A stretch of 53,681 bases of DNA from an uncultured Opitutales bacterium (GTDB lineage Bacteria; Verrucomicrobiota; Verrucomicrobiia; Opitutales; Intestinicryptomonadaceae), in the NCBI GenBank assembly GCA_900548185.1, contig URJJ01000012.1:1-53681 (forward strand). The letters are read 5' to 3'. Under the pieces are notes generated by a model, which saw nothing but the letters and a program-made list of their open reading frames with translations, was not told where the DNA came from and ran no database searches. The position numbers were made by a program, and so were the translations under genes. Of this stretch, positions 19,396-28,681 are shown piece by piece (within the stretch, counting starts at the first letter, position 1; each line of letters begins with the position of its first letter).

Positions 19396-19623
19396 CTACT
19401 CTTCAAACGCCTCGGCTCCGTCGGGCCCGAGTTTTTTCACCTGCATTTCGGCGTCCGACAGCCGCTTGCGGCAAATCTCAAGGCACGACTTGGCGCGCGC
19501 GTACTTTTCGACGAGGGCGTCGAGGGCGACCCCCTGGCCGCCAAGTTCGCGCAGAATATCCTGAAGTTCGGCAAAGGCCGATTCAAAACTGCGTTCGGTA
19601 TTGTCTTTAGATTTGCCGCCCAT
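19396..19623 (-). CDS. xseB: Exodeoxyribonuclease VII small subunit
   Basis: 75 residues from the ATG at 19623 (MGGKSKDNTERSFESAF). The pattern FAELQDILRELGGQGVALD followed by a second helix (KYARAKSCLEICRKRLSDAE) and a hydrophilic tail is the XseB family helical hairpin. XseB coats the XseA subunit and is needed for single-strand exonuclease activity in repair. The frame continues 57 codons upstream, but that part has no family resemblance. XseB next to dxs (often with ispA) is a common bacterial arrangement; xseA is not in the window. Upstream sequence is AT-rich with no Shine-Dalgarno. Confidence 0.92.
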   Translation of the reverse strand: MGGKSKDNTERSFESAFAELQDILRELGGQGVALDALVEKYARAKSCLEICRKRLSDAEMQVKKLGPDGAEAFEE

Positions 19624-20218
19624 TTTTAAAACGGCATATTTGAACACGCTAAATTTTGATTTTACAATCTTTTTTTCAAAATCCGGCCCGTTTTTGGAAG
19701 CCGGCGGGCCAAAACCGGCGGCCGCCGGGCCGCATTCGGAATACCAAACCCGCAACTTGCTAGTTTTTTGCATTTTATGCTCGACTTTTTTCAAAAAGCA
19801 GCCACGTTATATAAATGACGCGGGCGAAGTGGGGTGCTTTTGCATTTTCCTTCGATTCCATTTGCGGCAGTCGGGACACGGCGGATTTTTCCGCATCCGC
19901 CAACCGGCGCGGGGAGCGGCGGGCGCGTCGCTGCCCCGTGCGCGGCAATCCCGCCGGCCAGCCGAGACCGGCATCCGCAAAGCGAAACCCGGGCGTGCAT
20001 CCGCCCTCCACCCAGTTCCGCAAAACAACGGCGCCGCCAGGGCCCATTTTTTGAAACTATTTTCAAAAAACGCTGTCTCAATCAAAATTGGGCCTGGGCG
20101 AACCGCCGACGGGCGTAATGGGCGCGTCGCGCCCCGAAGGATTGCGAAAACCCATCGCATAAAATCCGCGGGGCGGCGGAATGCGCGCCAGGCCCGGAAG
20201 TCCGGAAAGAAGCACAAT
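19624..20218. other. Divergent intergenic region xseB / nucleoside phosphorylase
   Basis: About 595 bases separating divergently transcribed genes, so it must hold both promoters. AT-rich patches occur near 19640-19690 and 19755-19815 in otherwise GC-rich sequence. An inverted repeat (TTTGAAA-CTA-TTTTCAAA type) is seen near 20050-20070. No gene, tRNA or mobile-element signature is visible. Confidence 0.45.
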
Positions 20219-21556
20219 ATGGCCATAAAGAAGATACCAAGCATCAAAACAACCATAAAGCCGTCATATGCCTACCTCATAGAGAAAAAGCGCGACGGCA
20301 ACGAATTTACGGAAGAGGAAGTAAGGTTTCTGGTCGACTCCATCCTCGACAAGGAAATCCCAGACTACCAGATGTCCGCCCTGATTATGGCCATCTACTT
20401 CAAGGACATGTCCGCGCAGGAAACCGCCATGTTCGCGGAGGAAATGATACTCACCGGGGAGGTCCTCGACCTTGCCGACATCACCCGCCCGAAAGTCGCA
20501 AAGTACTCCACCGGCGGCGTCGGCGACAAGACAACCATAATACTCGCTGCCATAGCGGCGGCCTGCGGGGTCGTAATGCCCTGCATGATAAGCCCCGACG
20601 AGGACTTTGTGATTTCAGTCCACGACAAGCTGTCGTCCATACCGGGATTCAAGACCACGCTTCCGATTCCGGATTTCATAAGGCAGCTTGAAAAGGTCGG
20701 ATGCGCAATCTGCCACCACGACAACCGAATCTCCCCGTCGGACGAGATAATATTCAAGATGCGCCACAATACCGCGACAATCCCGTCGCTGCCGCTCATA
20801 ACGACCTCCGTGCTGAGCAAGAAGTTCGCGGCCGGGGCCGAGGGTCTGGTGGTGGACGTGAAGTGGGGCAACGGCTCCTTCCTGCGCGACCTCGAACAGG
20901 CAAAGCAGCTCGCAAGGACGATAACCCGCGTGGCGCGCGTCATGAAGCGCAAGTGCGTCGCGCTCGTAACCGACATAAACCAGCCCCTTGGCGACAGCGT
21001 CGGCGAGGGCCTCGAAGTTCTGGAAGCCATAAAATTCCTGAAGGGAGAGGGCACGGAGGACATGAAGGACCTCGTGATGCGCCTCGGCATGGAGATAGTC
21101 CGCCAGGCGGGCGTCGCCGGCTCCACGCTCGCCTCGAAGCAGGCGGTGGAGCGCGTCATAGAGGACGGCTCGGCCTACCGGAAATTCCTCGACATGGTGC
21201 ACGCCCAGGGCGGGGACGCCCCGTGGCTCACGGACCCCTCCAAATACCCGATGCCCAAGCACACGCGCAAGCTGCCCGCCCCCAAGCGCGGCTACGTGCA
21301 CAACATAAACGCGGGCATGATAGCGCGCGGCATACAGCTTCTGGCAAACGGCAAGAACGGCAAGCACGACCCCTACGTCGGCATAACCGAGATAAAGAAG
21401 ATTGGCACGCAGGTAAAGCAGGGCGAGCCGCTCCTTATGATACACTATAACGACGAATCCTCGCTGGATTCTGCGCTCGACTATTTGCGCAACGCCTACC
21501 GACTGGCCCCGAGGCGCCCGAATCCGCCGCAGGTGTTTGTGGAGCGCGTGGCCTAA
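20219..21556 (+). CDS. deoA: Thymidine / pyrimidine-nucleoside phosphorylase
   Basis: 445 residues, full length for the family. The glycosyltransferase-family signature is present as KYSTGGVGDKTT, the phosphate-binding part, together with MPCMISPDEDF in place of the usual MxSGRGLGHTGGT block. It is followed by the DxK-GNG region (VDVKWGNGSF) and the C-terminal beta domain. It splits thymidine, uridine or deoxyuridine with phosphate into base and (deoxy)ribose 1-phosphate for salvage. The altered glycine-rich block is unusual and may shift substrate preference, so the name deoA is provisional. The ATG at 20219 is preceded by GGAAAG; the open frame extends upstream without similarity. A terminator follows. 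Confidence 0.85.
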   Translation: MAIKKIPSIKTTIKPSYAYLIEKKRDGNEFTEEEVRFLVDSILDKEIPDYQMSALIMAIYFKDMSAQETAMFAEEMILTGEVLDLADITRPKVAKYSTGGVGDKTTIILAAIAAACGVVMPCMISPDEDFVISVHDKLSSIPGFKTTLPIPDFIRQLEKVGCAICHHDNRISPSDEIIFKMRHNTATIPSLPLITTSVLSKKFAAGAEGLVVDVKWGNGSFLRDLEQAKQLARTITRVARVMKRKCVALVTDINQPLGDSVGEGLEVLEAIKFLKGEGTEDMKDLVMRLGMEIVRQAGVAGSTLASKQAVERVIEDGSAYRKFLDMVHAQGGDAPWLTDPSKYPMPKHTRKLPAPKRGYVHNINAGMIARGIQLLANGKNGKHDPYVGITEIKKIGTQVKQGEPLLMIHYNDESSLDSALDYLRNAYRLAPRRPNPPQVFVERVA

Positions 21557-21597
21557 ATTCCGCGCAAACGGGGCCCGCACGGCGGGCGCAAATGAGT

Positions 21598-21627
21598 CCG
21601 CGGCTGCATTCCGGCTGCGGATTTTTT
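21598..21627 (+). terminator. Intrinsic terminator of the nucleoside phosphorylase gene
   Basis: A 9-bp stem with two G-T wobbles (21598-21606 with 21612-21620, loop CATTC) is followed by A and six T (21622-21627). It lies about 40 bases past the stop codon at 21556. Confidence 0.75.
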
Positions 21628-22187
21628 GCGCCCCCGGCTGGCGAATCGGCACGGTCGCCGCCGCCAAAAACCGATGCGGGGCGGAATGTTGCAGGCCGGG
21701 GGCAAAACATGCGCGGCGGAAGGCTCCAAATCCCATTGCGCAATTTTTCAGATGCGCAAGGTTCATTCCGGAATCCGCCCGGCGCATCATGCGCATGTCG
21801 GAACGCCATGCCGCCCGATGCCGCAAGGCGCCAGATTCGGGGCATTGCAAGACCGGTTTGGGCGAAGCGCCTCAGAGCCTGCCCGAGTGCGCCTGCTTTT
21901 GCCAAAATATGGAAATTCCGGGCGTTTTGAGCTTCCGAGATTGGGTCGGGAAGCCGACTAGACGGGTTTTAGCTCTCCGCCCAGAATTTCGCCCCCCCCT
22001 ACCCGTTTTCCGTTCCCCTATCTGTGTCAGAGCCAAAATTTATTCTAAAACCCGCAATTTCCCGCTGTGTCTCTGCCTGGCTCCAAAAAAACTCCGCCGT
22101 CCCTGCCATCGCCCGCGCCCCAAGCGTCTTTATAAAGTTGACGGAGCCGGGCGCATCCCCGATTATTGCCGCAAAACCAATCGCCGA
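21628..22187. other. Upstream region of the GH92 gene with a long-range inverted repeat
   Basis: About 560 bases with no convincing gene. It contains CGGGTTTTAG (21963-21972) and its exact reverse complement CTAAAACCCG (22045-22054), 72 bases apart and ending 133 bases before the GH92 start. It could mark a looping operator or be chance. A C-rich run (CCCCCCCC) lies between the arms. The GH92 promoter should be here, but no consensus pair stands out. Confidence 0.35.
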
Positions 22188-24422
22188 ATGACACGCAGGT
22201 TCTTCCTTTTATTTTTTGCGCTTTCAACCCTCCACCATGCCGCATCCGCGCGGCCTGAAAGCTCCGCAGCATCCCCGTCGGACTACGTGGACCCCTGGAT
22301 AGGGTCGCAGGGGCCGGGGCACGTGTTCATAGGCCCCGCCCTCCCGTTCGGCATGATAAAGCCTGCCCCCGACACAGGCAAAAACAACACAAATTCCGGC
22401 TGGAGCCCGAACGGGGTCATAAACGGCTTCAGCCAAACCCACGTCAGCGGCACAGGCGGGGGCGCGAAATACGGCAACATCCTCATCATGCCGACAACCG
22501 GAGAATTTCAGCTTTCCGGCATCGGTTCGGAGCGCGGGGACGAAACGTCAAAGCTATGCTATTACAGCGTGCTTCTCAAACGCTACAACGTGAAGGCCGA
22601 AATCACCACAGCCTCGCGCGCCTCAATCTACCGCTTCACTTATCCTGCCGGAGAAACCGCGCGCCTAATCTTCGACCCGAACCACTTCCTGTATTTCAAT
22701 ATCGCAGGCGAAGGCCAGCGCTTTGCCGGCTCTTCGGTCAGGGTCCTCTCGCCCACGGAGGTTGCGGGACAGGCGAGCGTCACGGGCGGCTGGAACCTCC
22801 AGCCGGTGCCCTATACGGTCTATTTCTACGCAGTAAGCGACACCCCGGCGGCGTCGCGCGGCACGAGGGCCGTCGAAAACGCCTCAGCGCAGGCAGGGAA
22901 AGCCCCTGCGGACGGCCCGGAGCGCACCGTTGCGTGGCTCGAATTCAGGGGGAAGGAGGCGCGCACCGTGCGGGTCAAAGTCGGAATCTCGTTTGTAAGC
23001 GTCGAACAGGCCAGGGCAAACGTCCGAGAAATAGACAGATTCGACTTTGACGGCACCCGCGAAAAGGGGGTCGCAATCTGGAACGATGCCCTCGGGAAAA
23101 TCCGGGTCGAAGGCGGTACCGAAGAGCAAAAGAGGGTTTTTTACACCTGCATGTACCACTCCATGCTCATGCCCTCCGACAGGACCGGGGAGAACCCCCT
23201 CTGGAAGTCCAAAGAGCCGTACTACGACGACTTCTACGCGATTTGGGACACCTTCCGCACCACGGGCCCCCTTCTCACCCTCATCGCCCCCCGCAGGCAG
23301 GCCGACACCATCCGGGCCCTGATAGACATCCAAAAGCACGAGGGGTTCCTGCCGGACGGGCGCAGCGGCAATTACAACGGAAGGGTCCAGGGCGGCAGCA
23401 ACGCCGACGTATTCATAGCCGACGCCTATGTCAAAAAGCTGCCCGGCATAAACTGGAAGGACGCCTATGCGGCGGTCAAGACAAACGCGGAAGTGCCGCC
23501 CGAAGACCACTTCAAGGAAGGCCGTGGAGGTCTGGAAGACTGGCGCAACCTGGGGTATCTTACAATGGAAGGCGTGGACCGCTCGCCCGGCAAGCACATG
23601 GAGTATGCCTACAACGATTTCTGCATAGCCCAGATTGCAGCGGGAATGGGCCTCAAAAAGGACGCCGAACTCTACTTCGGGCGCTCCGGCCAATGGGCGA
23701 ACCTGTGGGATGAAAGCGTGGAAGACGGCGGCGTCAGGGGATTTATACGCACGAGGCACCGCGACGGGAGGTGGATGGAGCCGTTTTCGCCGCGCGACGG
23801 CTGCACATGGAAAGGGCACACATTCTACGAGGGAAACTCCTGGACGTACTCCTTCTTCGTCCCGCACGACGTCGCCTCCCTGATAGAAAAATGCGGCGGA
23901 AACGAGACCTTCGTAAAGAGGCTGGACGCATTTTTCGACGTCCGTGGCCGGTGCGACATCACAAACGAGCCGTTCTTCCTTACGCCCTACATGTACATCT
24001 GGGCGGGCCGCCACGACAAGACCGCCGAACGCCTCCCCGCCATGCTCGGCCGGTACAGGGCGGCCCCCAACGGCCTGCCCGGCAACGACGATTCCGGCGC
24101 CCTGGGCGCATGGTACGTGTTCGGCGCCATGGGATTTTTCCCGAATGCGGGGCAGGACTACTACCTGATAGGCTCGCCCGTATTTTCAAAGTCTTCCATA
24201 TCCCTCGCAAACGGCAGGACGTTTTCGATAAGGGCTGAAAATCCGGGCGGGAAAAACATCTATGTGGCATCCGCGACGCTAAACGGCAAAAAATTCGACC
24301 GGGCATGGATTAGCCACAGCCAGATAATGGAGGGCGGCGAGCTGGTTTTAAAAATGTCGGACACCCCCGGGGCATGGGGAAGAGACAATCCCCCGCCATC
24401 GCCTTTGAGCGCCATGAAATAG
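22188..24422 (+). CDS. Secreted GH92 family alpha-mannosidase
   Basis: 744 residues from the ATG at 22188, which begins a clear signal peptide (RRFFLLFFALSTLHHAASA). The mature protein starts with the GH92 hallmark YVDPWIG(S)QGPGHVFIGPALPFGM and carries other family blocks: MEYAYNDFCIAQIA, and near the end GNDDSGALGAWYVFGAMGFFP followed by YLIGSPVF. GH92 enzymes are calcium-dependent exo-alpha-mannosidases of the (alpha/alpha)6 fold with a catalytic acid Glu and base Asp (the GNDD block). They trim alpha-mannose from N-glycans or yeast-type mannan. The linkage specificity is not readable. No Shine-Dalgarno is visible. The next gene is another secreted glycosidase on the same strand, suggesting joint glycan degradation. 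Confidence 0.93.
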   Translation: MTRRFFLLFFALSTLHHAASARPESSAASPSDYVDPWIGSQGPGHVFIGPALPFGMIKPAPDTGKNNTNSGWSPNGVINGFSQTHVSGTGGGAKYGNILIMPTTGEFQLSGIGSERGDETSKLCYYSVLLKRYNVKAEITTASRASIYRFTYPAGETARLIFDPNHFLYFNIAGEGQRFAGSSVRVLSPTEVAGQASVTGGWNLQPVPYTVYFYAVSDTPAASRGTRAVENASAQAGKAPADGPERTVAWLEFRGKEARTVRVKVGISFVSVEQARANVREIDRFDFDGTREKGVAIWNDALGKIRVEGGTEEQKRVFYTCMYHSMLMPSDRTGENPLWKSKEPYYDDFYAIWDTFRTTGPLLTLIAPRRQADTIRALIDIQKHEGFLPDGRSGNYNGRVQGGSNADVFIADAYVKKLPGINWKDAYAAVKTNAEVPPEDHFKEGRGGLEDWRNLGYLTMEGVDRSPGKHMEYAYNDFCIAQIAAGMGLKKDAELYFGRSGQWANLWDESVEDGGVRGFIRTRHRDGRWMEPFSPRDGCTWKGHTFYEGNSWTYSFFVPHDVASLIEKCGGNETFVKRLDAFFDVRGRCDITNEPFFLTPYMYIWAGRHDKTAERLPAMLGRYRAAPNGLPGNDDSGALGAWYVFGAMGFFPNAGQDYYLIGSPVFSKSSISLANGRTFSIRAENPGGKNIYVASATLNGKKFDRAWISHSQIMEGGELVLKMSDTPGAWGRDNPPPSPLSAMK

Positions 24423-24752
24423 CCAGAAGGCGGCGCGGCATCCCGCGCGGGCCCCGGCCCGGACGAGGCGGCAGCCCGATTTTTCGCGTACCCGCAAGAT
24501 TTCGGAGCATGGGGACGGAAAATGGACGCGCACCGCATCGCCTGAGATTCAGATCCCCCCCCAAGACGGCTTCCAAAAGCGCAGGCTTTGCACAGAATCA
24601 GCCCTGAGCGCGCCTTTGCCCCGCCCGGGCGGCGCCATTTTAAGCGCGCGGCGGAAGAAAGCCCCGCCTTCGCAAAAAATCTGAAACCATGTTTTTTTAT
24701 TGAATGCGCCCGAAAACAATCCTAATTTTCCGGACTTCAACAATCTCATTTT
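24423..24752. other. Spacer between the two glycosidase genes
   Basis: 330 bases with no gene. GC-rich hairpin-forming sequence directly after the GH92 stop lacks a T-run, so no intrinsic terminator is called. The last 70 bases before the GH2 start are markedly AT-rich and probably contain its own promoter. Confidence 0.4.
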
Positions 24753-27700
24753 ATGTCAATCAAAATATGTGATGGAAAATCCGGCGCCGGGAGGGGGCCG
24801 GGGATAATCGGGAGGGGCGCGAGGCTGCTTGCCCTCATAGCCGCTTCCGCCTGCGCGTCATCCTACGCGCAGAATGCGAACACGATTGAGGTGTCCGGCA
24901 ACTGGCAGATGCAGGACGCCGAAGTCGTAAAGGCGGAGGCTCTGAAGCAGGGCTGGTACAGGGAAAGCTCCGCAAAGCAGCCCGAAGAGGGCCGGGAGAT
25001 TTCAAAGGTGTCGTTCGAGCCGAAAGGCTGGTACAAGGCGACGGTGCCCGGAACAGTCCTCACCACCCTCGTAAATAACAACGTCTATCCCGAGCCGCTC
25101 TACGACGAAAACAACCGCCCCGAAAAGATTCCCGAAGACCTGTGCCGGAAGGACTGGTGGTACCGCGCCACGGTCAATATCCCGGAGGATTTCAAGGACA
25201 AAATCGTATGGCTCAACTTTAACGGCATAAATTACAGCGCCGAAGTCTGGGTGAACGGCAAGAGGGTCGGCCCCATACACGGGGCCTTCATCAGGGGCAT
25301 TTTCGACATCACAAAATACGACGTAAAGCCCGGCAAGGAAACCGCGATAGCCGTGAGAATCTCCCCGCAGCCCACAAAGGGCATACCCTCGGAGCACACG
25401 ATGGGAACCACGGGCGGCCCCTGCGGCGGCGAAGGAAGGCTGGACGGCCCGACCTTCGGCTGCTCCGTCGGCTGGGACTGGCAGTCGGGCATACGCGACA
25501 GAAACAGCGGAATATGGCAGAACGTAACGATTTCCGCTACGGGACCTGCAATAATAAAAGACCCCTACGTCACAACCGACCTTCCCAATCTTCCCAAGAC
25601 GGATATCGCAACCGTGTCTGTGGAAGTCCCCGTCCAGAACGTAACCGACAAGCCCGTAAAGGGGACTGTAAAAGGCTCTTTTGGGAATGTGAAGTTTGAA
25701 AAGAAAATAGACATTGCCCCGTGGCACACCGCCACGGTGAAGTTCACCCCGGAGGAGTATCCGCAGCTTAAGCTCGAAAACCCGAAGCTCTGGTGGCCCA
25801 ACGGCCTCGGCGAGCCAAACCTGTACAGGCTGAGCCTTTCCTTTGAGGACGAAAAGGCCGTTTCCGACACCCGCGAGCTCAATTTCGGCATAAGGAAGTT
25901 TGAGTATTTCGAGCCCGGCAACCCGAATTTTGCACTGTCTGTAAACGGCGTCAGGGTGTTTATGAAAGGCGGCAACTGGGGCATGGAGGAAGCCCTGAAG
26001 CGCATCGACAGGGAGCGCCTGGAAACCCAGGTCCGCATGCACCGCGACCTGAACTTCAATATGATACGCAACTGGGGCGGACAAAGCACAAGCGACCTTC
26101 TCTTTGAGCTCTGCGACAAGTACGGCATCATGCTCTGGGACGAGTTCTTCCAGTTCAACAACGCCGACCCCGTCGACACCGCCCTCTACATGGCAAACGT
26201 CCGCGACAAGGTGCTGCGCTACCGCAACCACCCGAGCGTGGTCCTGTGGTGCAGCCGCAACGAGGCCACGCCCACGAAGTACCTCGACGACGCGGTGAGG
26301 TACATGCTGGTTGAGACCGACCCCTCCCGCCACTACCAGTCGAATTCGGGCGGCGGCTACGGCTTCAACTCGGGCGGCCCATACGACTGGACCCCTCCGG
26401 TGAGGCTTCAGAGATACTTCGAGGACCCGCGTTTCAACAAGCGCGAAACCTTTAAGACCGAAATCGGCGGCTTCTCCGTCCCAACCCTCGAATCCATCCA
26501 GGGGATGTTCCCGAAGTCGGAATGGGACGGCATAACCGACTCCTGGGCCGAACACAACTTCTGCGCGGGCGGCGGGCGCAAATACCCGCGCTACGCCGAA
26601 ACCCGCTACGGCAAGCTGAAAAATCTGGCCGACTTCGTCCGCAAGGCGCAGATGATGAACTACGAAATGCACAGAGCCCTCTACGAAGGAAGGCTAGGCA
26701 GGATGTTCGATCCGGCCCAGGGCGTGCTCTACTGGATGAGCATCCCCTCACAGCCGAGCTTCGTATGGCAACTGATACAGTACGACCTTGAGCCGAACGC
26801 GTCGTTCTTCGGCGTGAAGAAGGCATGCGAGCCCGTGCACATCTTCTTCAGCGAAACCGACAAGGGGATTGTCCAGGCCGTAAACCACAACCCCGCGGCA
26901 CTCCAGAACGCGAGGGGCAGGCTGACTGTTTACAACTTCGACGGCACAGTGGCGGCGCGCAAAGACTACAAGGTTGACATCCCCGCAGTTTCGGCGGCGA
27001 CCCTCGGCAAAATCGAGTGGCCCGAGAACCTCTCCAGGATACACTTCGTAAAGCTGGAGCTGGAGGATTCAAAGGGCAGGCTCCTCTCCGACAACTTCTA
27101 CTGGCGCAGCCTCTCCGCAAGCCCCGAGGATGTCAAGACTCTGAGCGACGACAACAAGCTTGTGGCCCTCGAAGACTTCAAAGACCTGGAAAACCTCCCG
27201 AAGGTCCTTTTGAAGTCCTCCGCAAAAGTCCGCAGCGACAAAAACAGCGTCCACATCGACGTGACGCTGGCAAACGACACGCCGAACGTCGCCCTCATGG
27301 CCCACCTGCAAGTCCAGGGCAGGAACTCCAAAAAGCGCATACTGCCGGTGTCTTACAGCGACAACTACGTCTCGCTCGCCCCCAAGGATTCAAAGACAAT
27401 CACGGTATCCATCCCGAAATCCGCCCTCAAAAACGACAAGCCCGTCGTCATGGTCGACGGCTGGAACGTCGGGGTGAAGGATTCCCAGTACATAGCAAAC
27501 AACAAGAACGCCGACCCCGCAAACTGGGGCGACGCTGGCTTTACATTCAAGCCCCGCGAAATCGTGCGCAAGCCGGCCGTCCGCATAAACTGCGGCGGAT
27601 ACAACAGGGGCGAGTTTGAAAAGGACCCGGGCTTTCTGGAAGCCCCCGTGGGATTCCAGACCGAAAACGTGGACCTCACGGGCGTCAAGAACCCCGGGCA

Positions 27701-28049
27701 TCCCGATATGTACAGGACCGTGCGCTGGAGCAACAGCACCTACACCGCATATCTGAGCGGAAAGCCCGGGCAGAAGTACACGGTGCGCCTGCACTTCGCC
27801 GAATCAAGCAGGGACAAGACCGCCGGCAAGCGCGAATTCGACGTCAAGGCAAACGGCGAATATATCCTGAAAGATTACGACGTGGCCAGGGAGGCCGGCG
27901 GCGTCAACAAGGCGGTTGTGGCCGAAATCAGGGACGTGAAAAGCGACGGCGACAGCAAAATCGTCCTCGAATTTGTCGGCGGCAAAAAGCGCGCCAATGA
28001 GAGCCGCGACCCGCAGGTCTGCGGAATCGAGGTCATCCCGCAAAAATAG
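24753..28049 (+). CDS. Secreted GH2 glycoside hydrolase with C-terminal malectin-like domain
   Basis: 1098 residues with an N-terminal signal peptide (hydrophobic core GARLLALIAASACASSYA). The order is a sugar-binding domain (KDWWYRATVNIPEDF, VWVNGKRVG), an immunoglobulin-like domain, and the TIM barrel with the acid/base Glu in VVLWCSRNE and a probable nucleophile Glu in FKTEIGGFS, then beta-sandwich domains. Residues from about 945 (VRINCGGYN) to the end resemble malectin, a carbohydrate-binding fold. The PGTVLTTLVNN and WDWQSGIRDRNSGIW blocks place it near the exo-beta-glucosaminidase/endo-beta-mannosidase branch rather than classic LacZ; beta-mannosidase is also possible. It is followed by a strong terminator. 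With GH92 it suggests use of N-glycans or mannan-type glycans. Confidence 0.92.
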   Translation: MSIKICDGKSGAGRGPGIIGRGARLLALIAASACASSYAQNANTIEVSGNWQMQDAEVVKAEALKQGWYRESSAKQPEEGREISKVSFEPKGWYKATVPGTVLTTLVNNNVYPEPLYDENNRPEKIPEDLCRKDWWYRATVNIPEDFKDKIVWLNFNGINYSAEVWVNGKRVGPIHGAFIRGIFDITKYDVKPGKETAIAVRISPQPTKGIPSEHTMGTTGGPCGGEGRLDGPTFGCSVGWDWQSGIRDRNSGIWQNVTISATGPAIIKDPYVTTDLPNLPKTDIATVSVEVPVQNVTDKPVKGTVKGSFGNVKFEKKIDIAPWHTATVKFTPEEYPQLKLENPKLWWPNGLGEPNLYRLSLSFEDEKAVSDTRELNFGIRKFEYFEPGNPNFALSVNGVRVFMKGGNWGMEEALKRIDRERLETQVRMHRDLNFNMIRNWGGQSTSDLLFELCDKYGIMLWDEFFQFNNADPVDTALYMANVRDKVLRYRNHPSVVLWCSRNEATPTKYLDDAVRYMLVETDPSRHYQSNSGGGYGFNSGGPYDWTPPVRLQRYFEDPRFNKRETFKTEIGGFSVPTLESIQGMFPKSEWDGITDSWAEHNFCAGGGRKYPRYAETRYGKLKNLADFVRKAQMMNYEMHRALYEGRLGRMFDPAQGVLYWMSIPSQPSFVWQLIQYDLEPNASFFGVKKACEPVHIFFSETDKGIVQAVNHNPAALQNARGRLTVYNFDGTVAARKDYKVDIPAVSAATLGKIEWPENLSRIHFVKLELEDSKGRLLSDNFYWRSLSASPEDVKTLSDDNKLVALEDFKDLENLPKVLLKSSAKVRSDKNSVHIDVTLANDTPNVALMAHLQVQGRNSKKRILPVSYSDNYVSLAPKDSKTITVSIPKSALKNDKPVVMVDGWNVGVKDSQYIANNKNADPANWGDAGFTFKPREIVRKPAVRINCGGYNRGEFEKDPGFLEAPVGFQTENVDLTGVKNPGHPDMYRTVRWSNSTYTAYLSGKPGQKYTVRLHFAESSRDKTAGKREFDVKANGEYILKDYDVAREAGGVNKAVVAEIRDVKSDGDSKIVLEFVGGKKRANESRDPQVCGIEVIPQK

Positions 28050-28079
28050 GCCCCGAAAAAATCAGGCGAGACATTCAGG

Positions 28080-28107
28080 CGGCGCACAAGAGTGCGCCGT
28101 TTTTTTT
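28080..28107 (+). terminator. Intrinsic terminator of the GH2 gene
   Basis: A perfect 8-bp stem (28080-28087 with 28092-28099), AAGA loop and eight T (28100-28107), 30 bases after the GH2 stop codon. Confidence 0.95.
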
Positions 28108-28341
28108 GCCTCCAACCGCCCCCACCGCCGGGCGGCAAGGCCTGGGATATGAGCCTTAAAAAAATGGATTCACGGAAAGAACGGAGAGGGCCGGTCTGGA
28201 ATCGAAAGCGGAATTTTTGCGAAATCCGTTTGCGGCAAGGGCAGATTTCCCCCGACCACAAGGCGGCATCGGTTTTTTCGCTCCCCTTTAGCCATTCAAA
28301 CCCGCGCAGTTTAAACGGGAGATTTCGGGATTAAAAAATGC

Positions 28342-28397
28342 GCCGGAATTTGATTCGGCCGAGGAGATTTTAGGCGGGAGGGTTTCAGCCCTCCCGC
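28342..28397. repeat. Tandem hairpin-forming inverted repeats
   Basis: The first is an imperfect hairpin, GCCGGAAT-TTG-ATTCGGC (28342-28358, one bulge). On the minus strand it is followed by six T (complement of 28335-28340), so it could terminate minus-strand transcription. The second is a perfect 9-bp stem GCGGGAGGG/CCCTCCCGC (28374-28382 with 28389-28397, loop TTTCAG) without a T-run on either strand. Confidence 0.5.
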
Positions 28398-28526
28398 AAG
28401 CGCGGCAAGATTCGGAAAAATTCTGCAATATACCGCATTTTGCCTGAACCCGCCCCGCAAAAGCGCGCAAAACCGACTGCAAACCCGCCTCTCAAAAAAA
28501 ATGCAAGTTTAAAAGCAGGCTACACT

Positions 28527-28681
28527 TATAAAACACGCAAACCCGCAGCCGCTGAACCCCCAAAAAAATTTTTCCCAAATTTTTGAACATCGCCTCCCCG
28601 GAGGAGTCTCAATTATCGGACGGATTGTCCAGTTTGTAGTTTGTGTTGAGCGTGCCGGAGCATTCCGGCGCGCTTTTTTTT
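28527..28681 (+). ncRNA. Candidate small RNA ending at an orphan terminator
   Basis: A TATAAA box at 28527-28532 could serve as a -10 element; the -35 region is weak. About 120 bases later a strong terminator closes the unit, and no start codon opens a credible peptide in between. The internal sequence can form CCTCC/GGAGG (about 28593-28605) and GGAC/GTCC (28618-28629) hairpins. The CCTCC element is complementary to Shine-Dalgarno sequences, which would suit an mRNA-binding RNA. No known family (6S, tmRNA, SRP, RNase P) matches what I see. The promoter is the weak part of the call. Confidence 0.35.
28650..28681 (+). terminator. Orphan intrinsic terminator
   Basis: A 10-bp stem with one G-T pair (28650-28659 with 28664-28673), GCAT loop and eight T (28674-28681). 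It lies about 570 bases downstream of the GH2 terminator with no gene in between, so some transcript must start in that interval if it is functional. Confidence 0.85.

Noticed and set aside
25002..26672. 556-codon minus-strand frame opposite the GH2 gene
   Set aside because: Val/Ala/Gly-rich reverse reading of a well-supported glycosidase gene.
28374..28397. Strong 9-bp hairpin read as a terminator
   Set aside because: No T-run follows on either strand, so it is listed only as an inverted repeat.
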